This document shows, one piece after another, positions 50,861 through 58,468 of a DNA stretch of 64,000 nucleotides. The stretch is taken from the NCBI GenBank assembly GCA_900539945.1, contig UQDV01000009.1:13187-77186 (forward strand), read 5' to 3'. The position numbers were made by a program, and so were the translations under genes. How positions within the stretch are numbered: position 1 is the stretch's first letter; the number at the start of each line of letters is the position of its first letter. This DNA comes from an uncultured Faecalibacterium sp. (GTDB lineage: Bacteria > Bacillota > Clostridia > Oscillospirales > Ruminococcaceae). The notes below the pieces were generated by a model, which saw nothing but the letters and a program-made list of their open reading frames with translations, did not search any database and had not been told where the DNA came from.

Positions 50861-50889
50861 TTGACTTTGCGTGCAAAGCCCTTTACAAT
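50861..50889 (+). promoter_or_regulatory. LacI-family regulator promoter with internal operator
   Basis: TTGACT (50861-50866) and TACAAT (50884-50889), spacer 17. CTTTGCGTGCAAAG (50865-50878), arms perfectly symmetric, lies within it. It resembles the operator in the PTS promoter, which suggests autoregulation. Confidence 0.72.
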
Positions 50890-50916
50890 AGAGATATCAG
50901 AAAGGAGATTCAGAGC

Positions 50917-51972
50917 ATGGCAGTCACGATCAAAGATATTGCGGCCGCTGCGGGCGTTTCGCCGTCCACGGTCTCCCGCACCTGCAAGGACAGCCCATCC
51001 ATCAGCCGGGACACAAAAGAACGCATCCGCCGCATCATGGCGCAGATGGGCTATGAACCAAATTTTGAGGCTGAACCGTCCGAAGCATTTTCCAAGACCA
51101 TCGGCATCATCCTGCCTTCCTCCCAGCGGGACGTATATGAAAATGCCTTTCATCTGGAGATCATCCGGGGCATCGGGCAGTTCTGCAACCAGCGCCGTTA
51201 TGTAAACACCGTCATCACCGGCGAGGACGATGCCGAAGTGCTGGATGCTATCCAGAGTATGGTAGCCAACACGCAGGCCGATGGATTCATCCTGCTCTAC
51301 TCCAAAAAAGATTGTCCGGTGGCTGCCTATCTGCGCAGCGAGGGTCTGCTTCACGTTATCGTGGGCAAGGCAGCGCAGTCGGCCAACCAAACCATCTATA
51401 TCGACAACGACAACGCACTGGCGGGCGAGGAAGCCACCGACTATCTCTACGAGATGGGACATCGCCGCATCGCCTATTTTGGGGTCAGCAATGCCATGCT
51501 GTTTTCTGCCGAGCGCAAGCGGGGCTACCAGCTGTCTCTGCTCAAGCATGGCATCACCCCGCGGGAAGGGGACTGTGTGGAGATCGATACCCTGAATGAT
51601 TCCTATGAACCCGCCCTGAAAGCGCTGCTTACCGCTCCTGACCGCCCTACAGCGGTTCTGGTCAGCGATGACATTCTTGCGGTGGTACTGGAACAGTTCT
51701 GCAGCAAGCTGGGCCTGCGCATCCCGAAAGATCTGTCCATCGTATCCTTTAACAACTCGCTGTTCTCCCGCATCACCAACCCGCCGCTGACGACCGTGGA
51801 CGTCAATCCCTATCAGCTTGGCATTGAGGCGGCAAGCCAGACCATCAACCACATCGAGAACCCCAACCTGCTGGCCACCAAGATCATCGTGCCGCATCAG
51901 CTCATCGTACGGGAAAGCTGCTGCCCACCGCCGGAAAATCGCACGGCTGCCTTGCCCGGCGGGGCACTGTGA
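50917..51972 (+). CDS. LacI-family transcriptional regulator (MalR-like)
   Basis: A 351-residue repressor: helix-turn-helix VTIKDIAAAAGVSPSTVSRT, hinge helix IRRIMAQMGYEPN, then a periplasmic-binding-like effector domain (TIGIILPSS, DGFILLYSKKD, GHRRIAYFGVSNAM, AVLVSDDILAV, PLTTVDVNPYQLG). It resembles MalR-type regulators of maltose operons. The start at 50917 follows AAAGGAG and lies behind the promoter; a longer upstream frame is rejected. Divergent from the PTS operon. Confidence 0.9.
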   Translation: MAVTIKDIAAAAGVSPSTVSRTCKDSPSISRDTKERIRRIMAQMGYEPNFEAEPSEAFSKTIGIILPSSQRDVYENAFHLEIIRGIGQFCNQRRYVNTVITGEDDAEVLDAIQSMVANTQADGFILLYSKKDCPVAAYLRSEGLLHVIVGKAAQSANQTIYIDNDNALAGEEATDYLYEMGHRRIAYFGVSNAMLFSAERKRGYQLSLLKHGITPREGDCVEIDTLNDSYEPALKALLTAPDRPTAVLVSDDILAVVLEQFCSKLGLRIPKDLSIVSFNNSLFSRITNPPLTTVDVNPYQLGIEAASQTINHIENPNLLATKIIVPHQLIVRESCCPPPENRTAALPGGAL

Positions 51973-52006
51973 CCCCGCAGTACACCGCGCTCCATTGTCC
52001 ATGAAC

Positions 52007-52156
52007 TGAATGGATATCTGCCATGACGGCCAGCTTCAACGGTCGTTCCAGCGGCAGAGCCGCCGGAGCCTCTGTACGCTTCCGGAACACTGCCGCGCCC
52101 AGCACGCCTGCCGCCGCGCACCCAGCACAGCCCATCAGAAAGGTCCTCCGTTTCAT
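52007..52156 (-). pseudogene. Metallophosphoesterase, 5' fragment
   Basis: The first 50 codons of a gene remain: a signal anchor (KRRTFLMGCAGCAAAGVLGA), a linker, and KLAVMADIHS, the first metal-binding motif of the calcineurin-like family. Downstream of this the sequence becomes the 3' flank of the LacI gene, so at least 80 % of the enzyme is lost. The frame stays open to 51902 by chance. Confidence 0.7.
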
Positions 52157-52872
52157 ACGCTCAGCTTCTCCACTGTGTGCCGATGTTCTTCACCTTTCCG
52201 CGCACCGAGATGTCCACCGTGGACAGGGTGTCCTGCACTTTCCGGGAAGTACGCACTTTCGGGTGGGTTGGTTACCTGTTGGAAACCATAGCGGCATCGG
52301 AAAAAAACCATCCCCCTCATGGTGATGACCGCAAACAGGAAGGTCACCGAGATGATGCGCAGGGCGGGCACCCCAAAGGTCAGCATTTCCTCACTGGCCG
52401 AGAACAGCCCCAGCAGCTGCCGCGGAAAGAGCAGGAACACCGCCGTCCCGCACAGGGCAAACACGATGCCGGTGGGCAACAGCACCTTCCATGCCTGCTT
52501 CACGCGGTCGGACTGCTTGCTGCCGTAATTGTAGCCAACCACCGGGATGGCGGCCTGTCCCAAACCGTTGACCGGCATCAGGAACAGGCCGGTGGTGGCA
52601 CGGCAGGCTTCCTCCGGCTTTTTCTGGCCCAGCTTGCGGGAAAGCAAGGCGTTCAGCCCCACCGCGGTGCCCACGCCGATGGCGATCATCAGAAACTGGA
52701 TGGCATACACCAGTGAGGCGGCGGTCAGTGCCGTTTCGGACAGGCGCGCCACAAAAATGCTGTCTACGATGTTATACAGCGACTGGATGAGCAGTGAAAG
52801 CATCAGCGGTACCGCTATCGTATACAGCAGTGGGCGGACGGGCATCGCGCCCAGTTTATTTTTCGGGTCCAT
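52153..52872 (-). pseudogene. MATE-family efflux protein, internally deleted and frameshifted
   Basis: From ATG 52872 the frame shows the MATE N terminus (MPVRPLLYTIAVPLMLSLLI, QSLYNIVDSIFVARLSETAL) to about residue 95. It then jumps to IPVVGYNYGSKQSDRVKQAW, which in full-length MATE proteins lies about 150 residues further on, at the start of the second half. After RGMVFFRCRYG the sequence loses resemblance to the family. About 240 codons remain of about 450. A fuller in-frame start at 52932 lies in the hairpin region. Confidence 0.75.
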
Positions 52873-52901
52873 AAGTTTCTTTTCTCCTTTTCCGTGCAAA
52901 C

Positions 52902-52957
52902 AAAAAAGCGCGAAATCGTTGAGGAACAGCACTTCCTCAGGATTTCACGCTTTGTAA
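52902..52957 (-). terminator. Nested hairpin / attenuator before the MATE remnant
   Basis: On the minus strand AAAGCGTGAAATC pairs with GATTTCGCGCTTT around an inner TGAGGAAG/CTTCCTCA-like hairpin, followed by TTTTTTG. It lies about 30 bases before the MATE start codon, as an attenuator would. Confidence 0.6.
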
Positions 52958-53042
52958 GCCGGCTTGTGTTTTGATTCTTGACGATGTGTATTATGCTCGA
53001 AACCGACCGGATTTTCAAGATGGATTTTATCCAGATCTGACG

Positions 53043-53079
53043 CAAAAAGCCCCTGCGGGCAATCAGCTCGCAGGGGCTT
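53043..53079 (-). terminator. Terminator after hsp20 copy 1
   Basis: An 11-bp stem (53047-53057 with 53069-53079) followed by T residues on the minus strand. A related hairpin ends hsp20 copy 2. Confidence 0.87.
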
Positions 53080-53122
53080 CGCTATGCGATGGACTGATGC
53101 TCCTCGCACCAGCACACGGCAG

Positions 53123-53590
53123 TTATTCAATTTCAATCCGATTGGGGTTTGCAGGCAGAGCCTTCTGCTGCTGGGGTGCAGGCAGCTGGATGTGCAGGAT
53201 GCCATCCTCGAACTTTGCGTGGATGTCCTCTTTCTTCACGGCATCGCCCACATAAAAGCTGCGGGCGCAGGTGCCGGAGAAGGTCTCGCGGCGGATGTAG
53301 CGGCCGTTGTTGTCCTTCTCATCGTTCGAGTGGCTGCGCACGGCCTGAATGGTCAGGTAGCCGTCGTTCAGTTCCATCTGAACGTCTTCCTTCTTGCAGC
53401 CCGGCAGGTCCACGGCCACATCGTAGCCGTTCTCGGTCTGCCTCACATCGGTCTTCATCATGTTTGCACCGCGCTTGCCGAAGGTCTCGCGCTCTTCACG
53501 GTTCATCGCACGCTCCAGCGCACCATCGTTCCAGAACGGATCAAAGAGATCATCGAACAGATTCTCATGGAAAACAGCAGGCATAAACAT
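53123..53590 (-). CDS. Hsp20/alpha-crystallin small heat-shock protein, copy 1
   Basis: A 155-residue holdase chaperone. The N-terminal arm (AVFHENLFDDLFDPFWNDG) precedes the alpha-crystallin domain (about residues 43-140: MKTDVRQTENGYDVAVDLPG, GYLTIQAVRS, CARSFYVGD, KFEDGILHIQLP). The C-terminal I-x-I anchor reads RIEIE. AGGAATG lies just before the ATG. Control is by a CIRCE-type operator over the promoter (53712-53754). The copy at 63379-63846 differs only in NRIEIE versus NLIEIE. Confidence 0.94.
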   Translation of the reverse strand: MFMPAVFHENLFDDLFDPFWNDGALERAMNREERETFGKRGANMMKTDVRQTENGYDVAVDLPGCKKEDVQMELNDGYLTIQAVRSHSNDEKDNNGRYIRRETFSGTCARSFYVGDAVKKEDIHAKFEDGILHIQLPAPQQQKALPANPNRIEIE

Positions 53591-53744
53591 AAATCATTCC
53601 TCCAATCCCGGCGTTCGGGTCGGGTCAAAAATCTTTATGTCGTTCACTCGAAAGGGCCTTCCTGGGAGCCTTGCGGCTCTCTCTTTTGCCCTTCCTCCTG
53701 AGCACGGCTTAGTTATAGCACCGTTTGTTAGCAGTGTCAAGTGT
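53123..53744. repeat. hsp20 direct repeat, copy 1
   Basis: The stretch, covering the hsp20 gene and its upstream promoter, is repeated at 63379-64000 in the same orientation, offset 10,256 bases. By eye the two are identical except for a few bases near the 3' end of the gene. The second copy runs off the window edge. Confidence 0.93.
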
Positions 53745-53754
53745 TGAGTGCTAA
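53712..53754 (-). promoter_or_regulatory. hsp20 promoter with CIRCE operator
   Basis: Minus strand TTGACA (53735-53740) and TATAAC (53712-53717), spacer 17. TTAGCAGTG-N9-GAGTGCTAA (53728-53754) is the CIRCE inverted repeat (TTAGCACTC-N9-GAGTGCTAA) with two changes in one arm. HrcA should block the -35 until heat stress. Confidence 0.85.
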
Positions 53755-53804
53755 AATTCACAGAAAGATAATTTTCTGATAATCTTTCATGCAATCTTTC
53801 ATCT

Positions 53805-53990
53805 CTTACAAGGTCATATTTTGTCTTGCGTTTCGGGTTGTCCGACACTTCCAGACGCACTGCTGCACCGGGCAGCAGCAGTTCCTTGCACCGCCCGGTG
53901 TTTTTGACATGGACGGTTTCCACGGTGCCATTCACATCTACATGGGCAATAAAGCGGTTCGGCCGGTCGATAAAGATGCCGTCTGTGATT
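53805..53990 (-). pseudogene. SfsA (sugar fermentation stimulation protein) 5' fragment
   Basis: The minus strand encodes GIFIDRPNRFIAHVDVNGTV then ETVHVKNTGRCKELLLPGAA and PKRKTKYDLV, the conserved first domain of SfsA. After KYDLV the sequence diverges and stops, and no start codon with ribosome site is visible. About 60 of 230 residues are left. Confidence 0.7.
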
Positions 53991-54054
53991 TCTTTATCAC
54001 CTGCAGGGCGAGGTCTTTTTTCGCAGCTGCTTGGGGAGCGGCGGCGTTCCCGGG

Positions 54055-54729
54055 TCAGGCCTCTGCGCTGCCCTCAGCCTTCATGGCGTTGTAGCCAATG
54101 AGGACGGTCCACACATAAGCGCAGGTCTTGGGGATCATCAGCATACCGATCAGGGGGTTCACGTCAGCCCACAGCACCACAGGGATGTAGAAACCGAAGC
54201 TCAGCACGATGGTGAGCCACATCCAACGGAAAGCCTTATCGCCGTGGTCCTTTGCGCTGCGGTAGAACAGCACGATGATCAGCAGGCCCAGCAGAGCAAA
54301 GGGTACGTTCCGCAGGATGCCCCAGGTGAGGGAGGTCTTGTTGGTGAGCCACTGGTTCTGGGGCATCATGCACAGCAGCACACGGACAGCAGACAGAGCG
54401 TACACAGCGATGGTCAGGTTCTTCTCGCCCTCTACCTGGTAACGCTTACGCCAGACGTAGTACAGCAGCACATAAAAGACGGTCATGGTGATGGAGGTGA
54501 TCCACTTACCCAGGCCCAGGGGAACAGCGTAGTTCTCCAGGCCGGTGGTGCACAGAGCCAGTGCACGAGGTACCAGGTGGAAGGAATCGCCGGCACCCAG
54601 CACCACAGCCATGAGGCCGAACAGCTTGAACTGAGAGCCGCTCTTGCTGCCACGGATCATACGAATGCCCACCGTGAGAACGGCAGCCAGGTAAAAGATG
54701 TCAAACACAGTTTCAATGATTGCACGCAT
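54055..54729 (-). CDS. Multi-span membrane protein of unknown function, TetR-controlled
   Basis: A 224-residue protein with about seven hydrophobic segments (first: FDIFYLAAVLTVGIRMI) joined by short loops, and no signal or enzymatic motif I recognise. AAAAAGGAG precedes the ATG at 54729. The tetR gene lies directly upstream in the same direction, and the same 13-base operator stands before both genes. That arrangement suggests an inducible membrane function such as a response to an amphiphilic compound. I do not recognise the family. Confidence 0.75.
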   Translation of the reverse strand: MRAIIETVFDIFYLAAVLTVGIRMIRGSKSGSQFKLFGLMAVVLGAGDSFHLVPRALALCTTGLENYAVPLGLGKWITSITMTVFYVLLYYVWRKRYQVEGEKNLTIAVYALSAVRVLLCMMPQNQWLTNKTSLTWGILRNVPFALLGLLIIVLFYRSAKDHGDKAFRWMWLTIVLSFGFYIPVVLWADVNPLIGMLMIPKTCAYVWTVLIGYNAMKAEGSAEA

Positions 54730-54815
54730 AGGTTTTTACTCCTTTTTCAGATTGGTTTTTGGGGAGGGGGGATTTATGTGAACAGGACGCTTCCGTCCTG
54801 CAGCACCGCCCATAC

Positions 54816-54828
54816 TGAACATCGTTCA
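54816..54828 (-). promoter_or_regulatory. TetR operator 2 (membrane-protein gene)
   Basis: TGAAC-ATC-GTTCA, the same arms as the operator before tetR (55443-55455). It lies about 90 bases before the membrane-protein gene; a -10/-35 pair is not clear. A small AGGACG/CGTCCT hairpin lies between (54784-54799). Confidence 0.7.
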
Positions 54829-54838
54829 CTTTCGTCCT

Positions 54839-54869
54839 AAAAAAATCCCACAGTTTTGTGGGATGTTTT
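54839..54869. terminator. Terminator after tetR
   Basis: ATCCCAC-AG-TTTT-GTGGGAT-like stem (54845-54851 with 54858-54864) with seven A/T on each side; on the minus strand it follows tetR. Confidence 0.8.
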
Positions 54870-55427
54870 TTAGTAGATGGCTCGCCGGACGATCTCCAGC
54901 ACGGTAGAGGGGTCAAAGTCCTGCCGCACCAGGGCAGACAGCATCAGAGAGAAGAGTGTTTCCGCAAACTTTTCAACGGTAAACTCCTCTGTGAATGCGT
55001 CGGCCCGGATCTTGGTATCATTCTGCAGCACCACACACAGGGCTTCCAGAATGTGCCGCCAGGCACGCTGCATCTGCTGTTTGCCGTCGGCAGTATCCTG
55101 CCGGACAAAGCCCAGCGCATGGTGGGTAAAAAAGCCCGGATACCGCTGGCAGCCGTCCTCCAGCTGCTGATACATCCACCGGACGCAGGACAAGGTATCT
55201 TGAAAAACCACTTCGTTCTCCGGATGGTGGAAGATATCGCTCCAGATGCTTTCCACTGTAGCACTCAGCAGTTCGGTCTTGGATGCAAAGTAATTGTAGA
55301 TGCACCCCACCGAGACCCCACAGGCAGCGGCCACCGAGCGGATGTTCACACCTGCCCATCCGTTTTGCTGGATAATCTCCCGGCTGGTTTTCAGGATATT
55401 CGCTTTTGACGTTGCATTTAGATTCAT
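54870..55427 (-). CDS. TetR-family transcriptional regulator
   Basis: A 185-residue repressor. The N-terminal helix-turn-helix reads ILKTSREIIQQNGWAGVNIR and SVAAACGVSVGCIYNYFASK. The C-terminal ligand domain has no close match I can name. The start follows GAGGTGATCCG. A palindrome TGAAC-GCC-GTTCA sits just downstream of its own promoter and recurs before the next gene, so it should repress both. Confidence 0.88.
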   Translation of the reverse strand: MNLNATSKANILKTSREIIQQNGWAGVNIRSVAAACGVSVGCIYNYFASKTELLSATVESIWSDIFHHPENEVVFQDTLSCVRWMYQQLEDGCQRYPGFFTHHALGFVRQDTADGKQQMQRAWRHILEALCVVLQNDTKIRADAFTEEFTVEKFAETLFSLMLSALVRQDFDPSTVLEIVRRAIY

Positions 55428-55442
55428 CGGATCACCTCAACA

Positions 55443-55492
55443 TGAACGCCGTTCATGATGCATAGTATACAAGCCATCCAGGGCATTGTCAA
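55443..55492 (-). promoter_or_regulatory. tetR promoter and operator 1
   Basis: Minus strand TTGACA (55487-55492) and TATACT (55464-55469), spacer 17, then TGAACGGCGTTCA (55443-55455) at the start of transcription. Confidence 0.82.
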
Positions 55493-55778
55493 GAGGGGGG
55501 GTAAAAATTTCCGAAGATTTGTCCCCTCTCTTTGCGGCGGCCTCAGCAGCTTAAAAGAGGCCTCTCTCCTGCCCTTGCAGTCATCCGTCCGGCACTCCTT
55601 ATCTGGAAAAGCAGCACACCGCTCCGCCCATTGAACAGCTGAAACAGCTGACTGATGTGGCGTTTGATATGCTACCCCTAGAGTAGACAGAGTAAAAACA
55701 AAACTCTGAATACTCTGGGGGTATTTTTCATGTCAAGAAAAAGGCTATACAGTCCGAGACCTCTGCCCACTGGTACAT
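55493..55778. other. Gene-poor relic stretch
   Basis: No intact gene. One plus-strand frame (about 55585-55685) ends in APPIEQLKQLTDVAFDMLPL and a stop, looking like the tail of a lost protein that I cannot identify. It borders the transposase fragments. Confidence 0.45.
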
Positions 55779-55944
55779 ATTGCGCGTTCATCTTATTACA
55801 AATGGCTGAACCATCCAAAAAGCAGCCATGAACTTGCAAACGAGAAGATTTCAGCGGCAATTCAAGAGATCTATAAGGAGCATCCGGATAAAGGACATCG
55901 CCGCATCCGTGATGATCTGGAGAAGGACTACGATATTCAGGTCT
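55779..55944 (+). pseudogene. IS3-family transposase (OrfB) fragment
   Basis: The plus strand encodes ARSSYYKWLNHPKSSHELAN, then EKISAAIQEIYKEHPDKGHR and RIRDDLEKDYDI, the N-terminal region of IS150/IS3-type OrfB before the DDE core. There is no start codon, DDE core or terminal repeat. About 55 of 280 residues remain. Confidence 0.75.
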
Positions 55945-55952
55945 CTCCCAAA

Positions 55953-56141
55953 TTAGGTACTGAGGTTGGCCCAGTTTTCCCGCCACGACTTTGCGATTTT
56001 GGGGTATTTATTGTCCCAGTTCTGCGCGAAGGTCTCCAAATCGTCCAGAGCAGCCTGCTCGTCCACTGCAGCATGGTCTCTCTTAATTTGCCCCCGGCAC
56101 CCCTGAGAAAGGGAAACATTCAGGCGTTGGATTTGCACCAC
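55953..56141 (-). pseudogene. IS256-family transposase fragment
   Basis: The minus strand reads GQIKRDHAAVDEQAALDDLE, then TFAQNWDNKYPKIAKSWREN and WANLST, the conserved C-terminal part of mutator/IS256 transposases (NWDxKYPxISxSWRxNWxxL). It is cut just before the expected NAIE motif. It lies tail to tail with the IS3 piece. Confidence 0.75.
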
Positions 56142-56384
56142 TCCATTGGCCTCTCGGCCACCCCGTCTTCTTTATGACCGGGCCTCGAATTACGGAAGTA
56201 TCATTGTCTGGAAGTACCTGAAGCTGCATATTCAATTTTCAAGGTCCGCACGGCCCCGGTCTTGCTCCCTTTCGGGGCCAGGCCGTTTCCGTGACATGAT
56301 TGTATCGTACTTTCGCAGAAAAGTTTAATGAAACATCCAACTTTTTGAATTGCGCTGTTCCATCACTCACCGCTGCAAAAAAAC
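56142..56384. other. Gene-free junction region
   Basis: No supported frame. A GGCCCCG/CGGGGCC hairpin at about 56255-56281 is the only structure seen. The region leads into the promoter of the permease gene. Confidence 0.45.
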
Positions 56385-56412
56385 TTGCATTTTGTTCCAC
56401 ATCTACTATACT
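56385..56412 (+). promoter_or_regulatory. Promoter of the SLC13/ArsB-like permease
   Basis: TTGCAT (56385-56390) and TATACT (56407-56412), spacer 16. Confidence 0.65.
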
Positions 56413-56458
56413 AAAGGATGTATTGATTATTCTTGAAAGTTGAAAGAAAGCGGATGCC

Positions 56459-57703
56459 ATGAAATCACAAATGAAGTTGAAGCAATTCGCGTTTGATGAG
56501 CGCAGCGAATCAATGAAAGCCCCAGTGGGGCTTTTAAGCGACCGAACGGTCTTGCGTAGCAAGATGAAGAGGCTTCGCCTCTTCAAGTTCTTCAAACAGG
56601 AGACCGTTCTTTCGGTCGCCGCTGTACTGGCCGTGCTCTCCATGTTCTTTGTGCCGCCGGATGCAGACTACCTCGGTTACATCGACCTGCGCACGCTCGC
56701 CATTCTGTTTTCCCTGATGACCATCATGGCCGGGCTGCGGCGGCAGGGCGTTTTTGACCGGATGGGCCGGGCGCTGTTGGCACGGACCGGCAGCACCTTG
56801 CAGCTGGCGCTCGTTCTGGTCGGACTGTGCTTCTTCGGGAGCATGGTCATCACCAACGATGTTTCCTTGCTGACCTTTGTGCCTTTTACATTTGTGGTAC
56901 TGAGCGGCCTTGCGCCGGACACCCGCCGGGCGCTGACCATCCCAGTGGTGTGCATGCAGACCATCGCGGCCAACCTTGGCAGTATGCTCACGCCCATCGG
57001 CAACCCGCAGAACCTCTACCTCTACGGCAAAAGCGGAATGCGCATGGCAGAGTTCCTCCTGCTCATGCTCCCCTACACGGTCGTTTCGCTGCTGCTTCTG
57101 GTGGGCTGGGCGGTCGCGGTCTGCCGCAAACAGGCATCCTCCTGCATCGGTGCGCTCCCGGAGCAGCCGAACACCACCGCAGACCGGAAAATCATCCTGC
57201 TGGATGCGGTGCTGTTTGCGGTCTGTCTGCTGGCGGTCGTCCGGGTATTGCCCTACGGCGTTGCCTTTGCCGCTGTGCTGGTCTGTACCCTCTGCGCTGA
57301 CCGCTCCACTCTCCGCAATGTGGATTACTCCCTGCTGCTGACCTTTGTGGCATTCTTCGTTTTCATCGGCAATCTGGGGCGCATCCCGGCCTTTTCGGGC
57401 TGGCTGCAAGCCATCCTCGCCGGGCGGGAAGTGCTGGTGGCAGTTCTGGCTTCGCAGGTCACCAGCAATGTTCCCGCTGCCCTGCTCCTGTCCGGGTTCA
57501 CGGATGAAACCGCCGCGCTTATCATCGGCACGAATCTCGGCGGCCTTGGCACCCTGATCGCGTCCATGGCCAGCCTGATTTCCTACCGCCAGATCGCGCG
57601 GGAGCTACCGGAGGAAAAAGACCTCTACTTCAAGCTGTTCACCCTGTCCAACCTGATTTTTCTGGTGATCCTGCTGGCTGAATGGAGGATCCTCGGGCGA
57701 TAA
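56459..57703 (+). CDS. SLC13/ArsB-superfamily anion permease with hairpin-element insertion
   Basis: A 414-residue transporter of the ion-transporter superfamily with about ten spans. It has VITNDVSLLTFVPFTFVVLS and the NLGSMLTPIGNPQNLYLYGK substrate hairpin, repeated in form near the end as QVTSNVPAALLLSGFTDETA. Likely substrates are dicarboxylates, sulfate or arsenite. Residues 11-44 (AFDERSESMKAPVGLLSDRT and following) are encoded by a 99-base hairpin-array element plus a repeated TTC. Without it the protein would begin MKSQMKLKQFFKQETVLS. The insertion is a multiple of three, so the frame survives; whether the protein works is unknown. Confidence 0.82.
   Translation: MKSQMKLKQFAFDERSESMKAPVGLLSDRTVLRSKMKRLRLFKFFKQETVLSVAAVLAVLSMFFVPPDADYLGYIDLRTLAILFSLMTIMAGLRRQGVFDRMGRALLARTGSTLQLALVLVGLCFFGSMVITNDVSLLTFVPFTFVVLSGLAPDTRRALTIPVVCMQTIAANLGSMLTPIGNPQNLYLYGKSGMRMAEFLLLMLPYTVVSLLLLVGWAVAVCRKQASSCIGALPEQPNTTADRKIILLDAVLFAVCLLAVVRVLPYGVAFAAVLVCTLCADRSTLRNVDYSLLLTFVAFFVFIGNLGRIPAFSGWLQAILAGREVLVAVLASQVTSNVPAALLLSGFTDETAALIIGTNLGGLGTLIASMASLISYRQIARELPEEKDLYFKLFTLSNLIFLVILLAEWRILGR
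56489..56587 (+). repeat. Hairpin-array insertion element, copy A
   Basis: A 99-base unit made almost wholly of consecutive short hairpins: AAAGCCCC-AGT-GGGGCTTT, GACCG-AA-CGGTC, CTTGC-GTA-GCAAG and AAGAGGC-TTC-GCCTCTT, led by ATTCGC...GCGAAT that overlaps the left edge. TTC flanks both sides (56486-56488, 56588-56590). Copy B at 58490-58580 has the same order with compensating stem changes. Confidence 0.8.
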
Positions 57704-57726
57704 GACCGAAACGTGGAGGTTCCGAA

Positions 57727-58380
57727 ATGAAGCATCGTATTGTCACGGCCGCACAGATGAAGGCCATCGAACAGGCCGGGAATGCTCACGGCCTACCCTA
57801 TCTGCAGATGATGGAGAATGCCGGGCTTGCAGTCTACGCTGAACTGAAAAAAGCCCTTCCGCAGCCCAGCACCCTGCTGGTGGTCTGCGGAAAGGGAAAC
57901 AACGGCGGGGACGGTTTTGTCATCGCCCGCGCCGCTGCAAAAGAGGGCTGGAAGGCAACCGTCCTTCTGGCCGAAGGCGAGCCGAAAACGCCCGATGCCA
58001 TCACAAATTTTGAACGCCTGCACGGCCTGCCGGTGGAAATTTTCACCGACGGTTCCGGACTTTCCGCTGAACCGTTTACCGCTGTCGTGGATGCGCTCTA
58101 CGGCACCGGATTCCATGGCAGTCTGCGTCCTTCCGGCCTTGCCGCCTGTGCGCTGATGAACCGTCAGCATGAAAACGGCGCGTTTGTTCTGGCGGTAGAC
58201 CTGCCCAGCGGCATCAACACCGACACCGGCGAGGTGGCCGAAGGTGCCGTCTGCGCCGACCTGACCGTCACGTTCGACAGCTGCAAGCCGCTGCACACGG
58301 CAGCATCGTCCGCACCGCTCTGCGGAAAAATCGTCTGCGCCGACATTGGCATCCGGGACGAGTGGCACCCGGCGTTCTGA
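57727..58380 (+). CDS. nnrE: NAD(P)H-hydrate epimerase (YjeF N-terminal domain type)
   Basis: A 217-residue protein that interconverts R- and S-NAD(P)HX for repair. It has YLQMMENAGLAVYAELKKAL, LVVCGKGNNGGDGFVIARAA, VVDALYGTGFHGSLRP and AVDLPSGINTDTGEV. The dehydratase half (NnrD), often fused, is absent and not adjacent. The start at 57727 follows GTGGAGG. It begins 23 bases after the permease stop and may be co-transcribed with it. Confidence 0.9.
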   Translation: MKHRIVTAAQMKAIEQAGNAHGLPYLQMMENAGLAVYAELKKALPQPSTLLVVCGKGNNGGDGFVIARAAAKEGWKATVLLAEGEPKTPDAITNFERLHGLPVEIFTDGSGLSAEPFTAVVDALYGTGFHGSLRPSGLAACALMNRQHENGAFVLAVDLPSGINTDTGEVAEGAVCADLTVTFDSCKPLHTAASSAPLCGKIVCADIGIRDEWHPAF

Positions 58381-58468
58381 TTTTCTATTATGCTTCAAGC
58401 TGTATTCTTGATTCGTTCATTTCTGGATGTTACAGTATAATAGATCAAGCAAAAAGGAGTGTACTGCA

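Noticed and set aside
56489..56587. Hairpin unit considered as a terminator or attenuator
   Set aside because: It is inside a coding frame, has no T run, recurs in a second gene and is flanked by a repeated TTC, so an insertion element explains it better.
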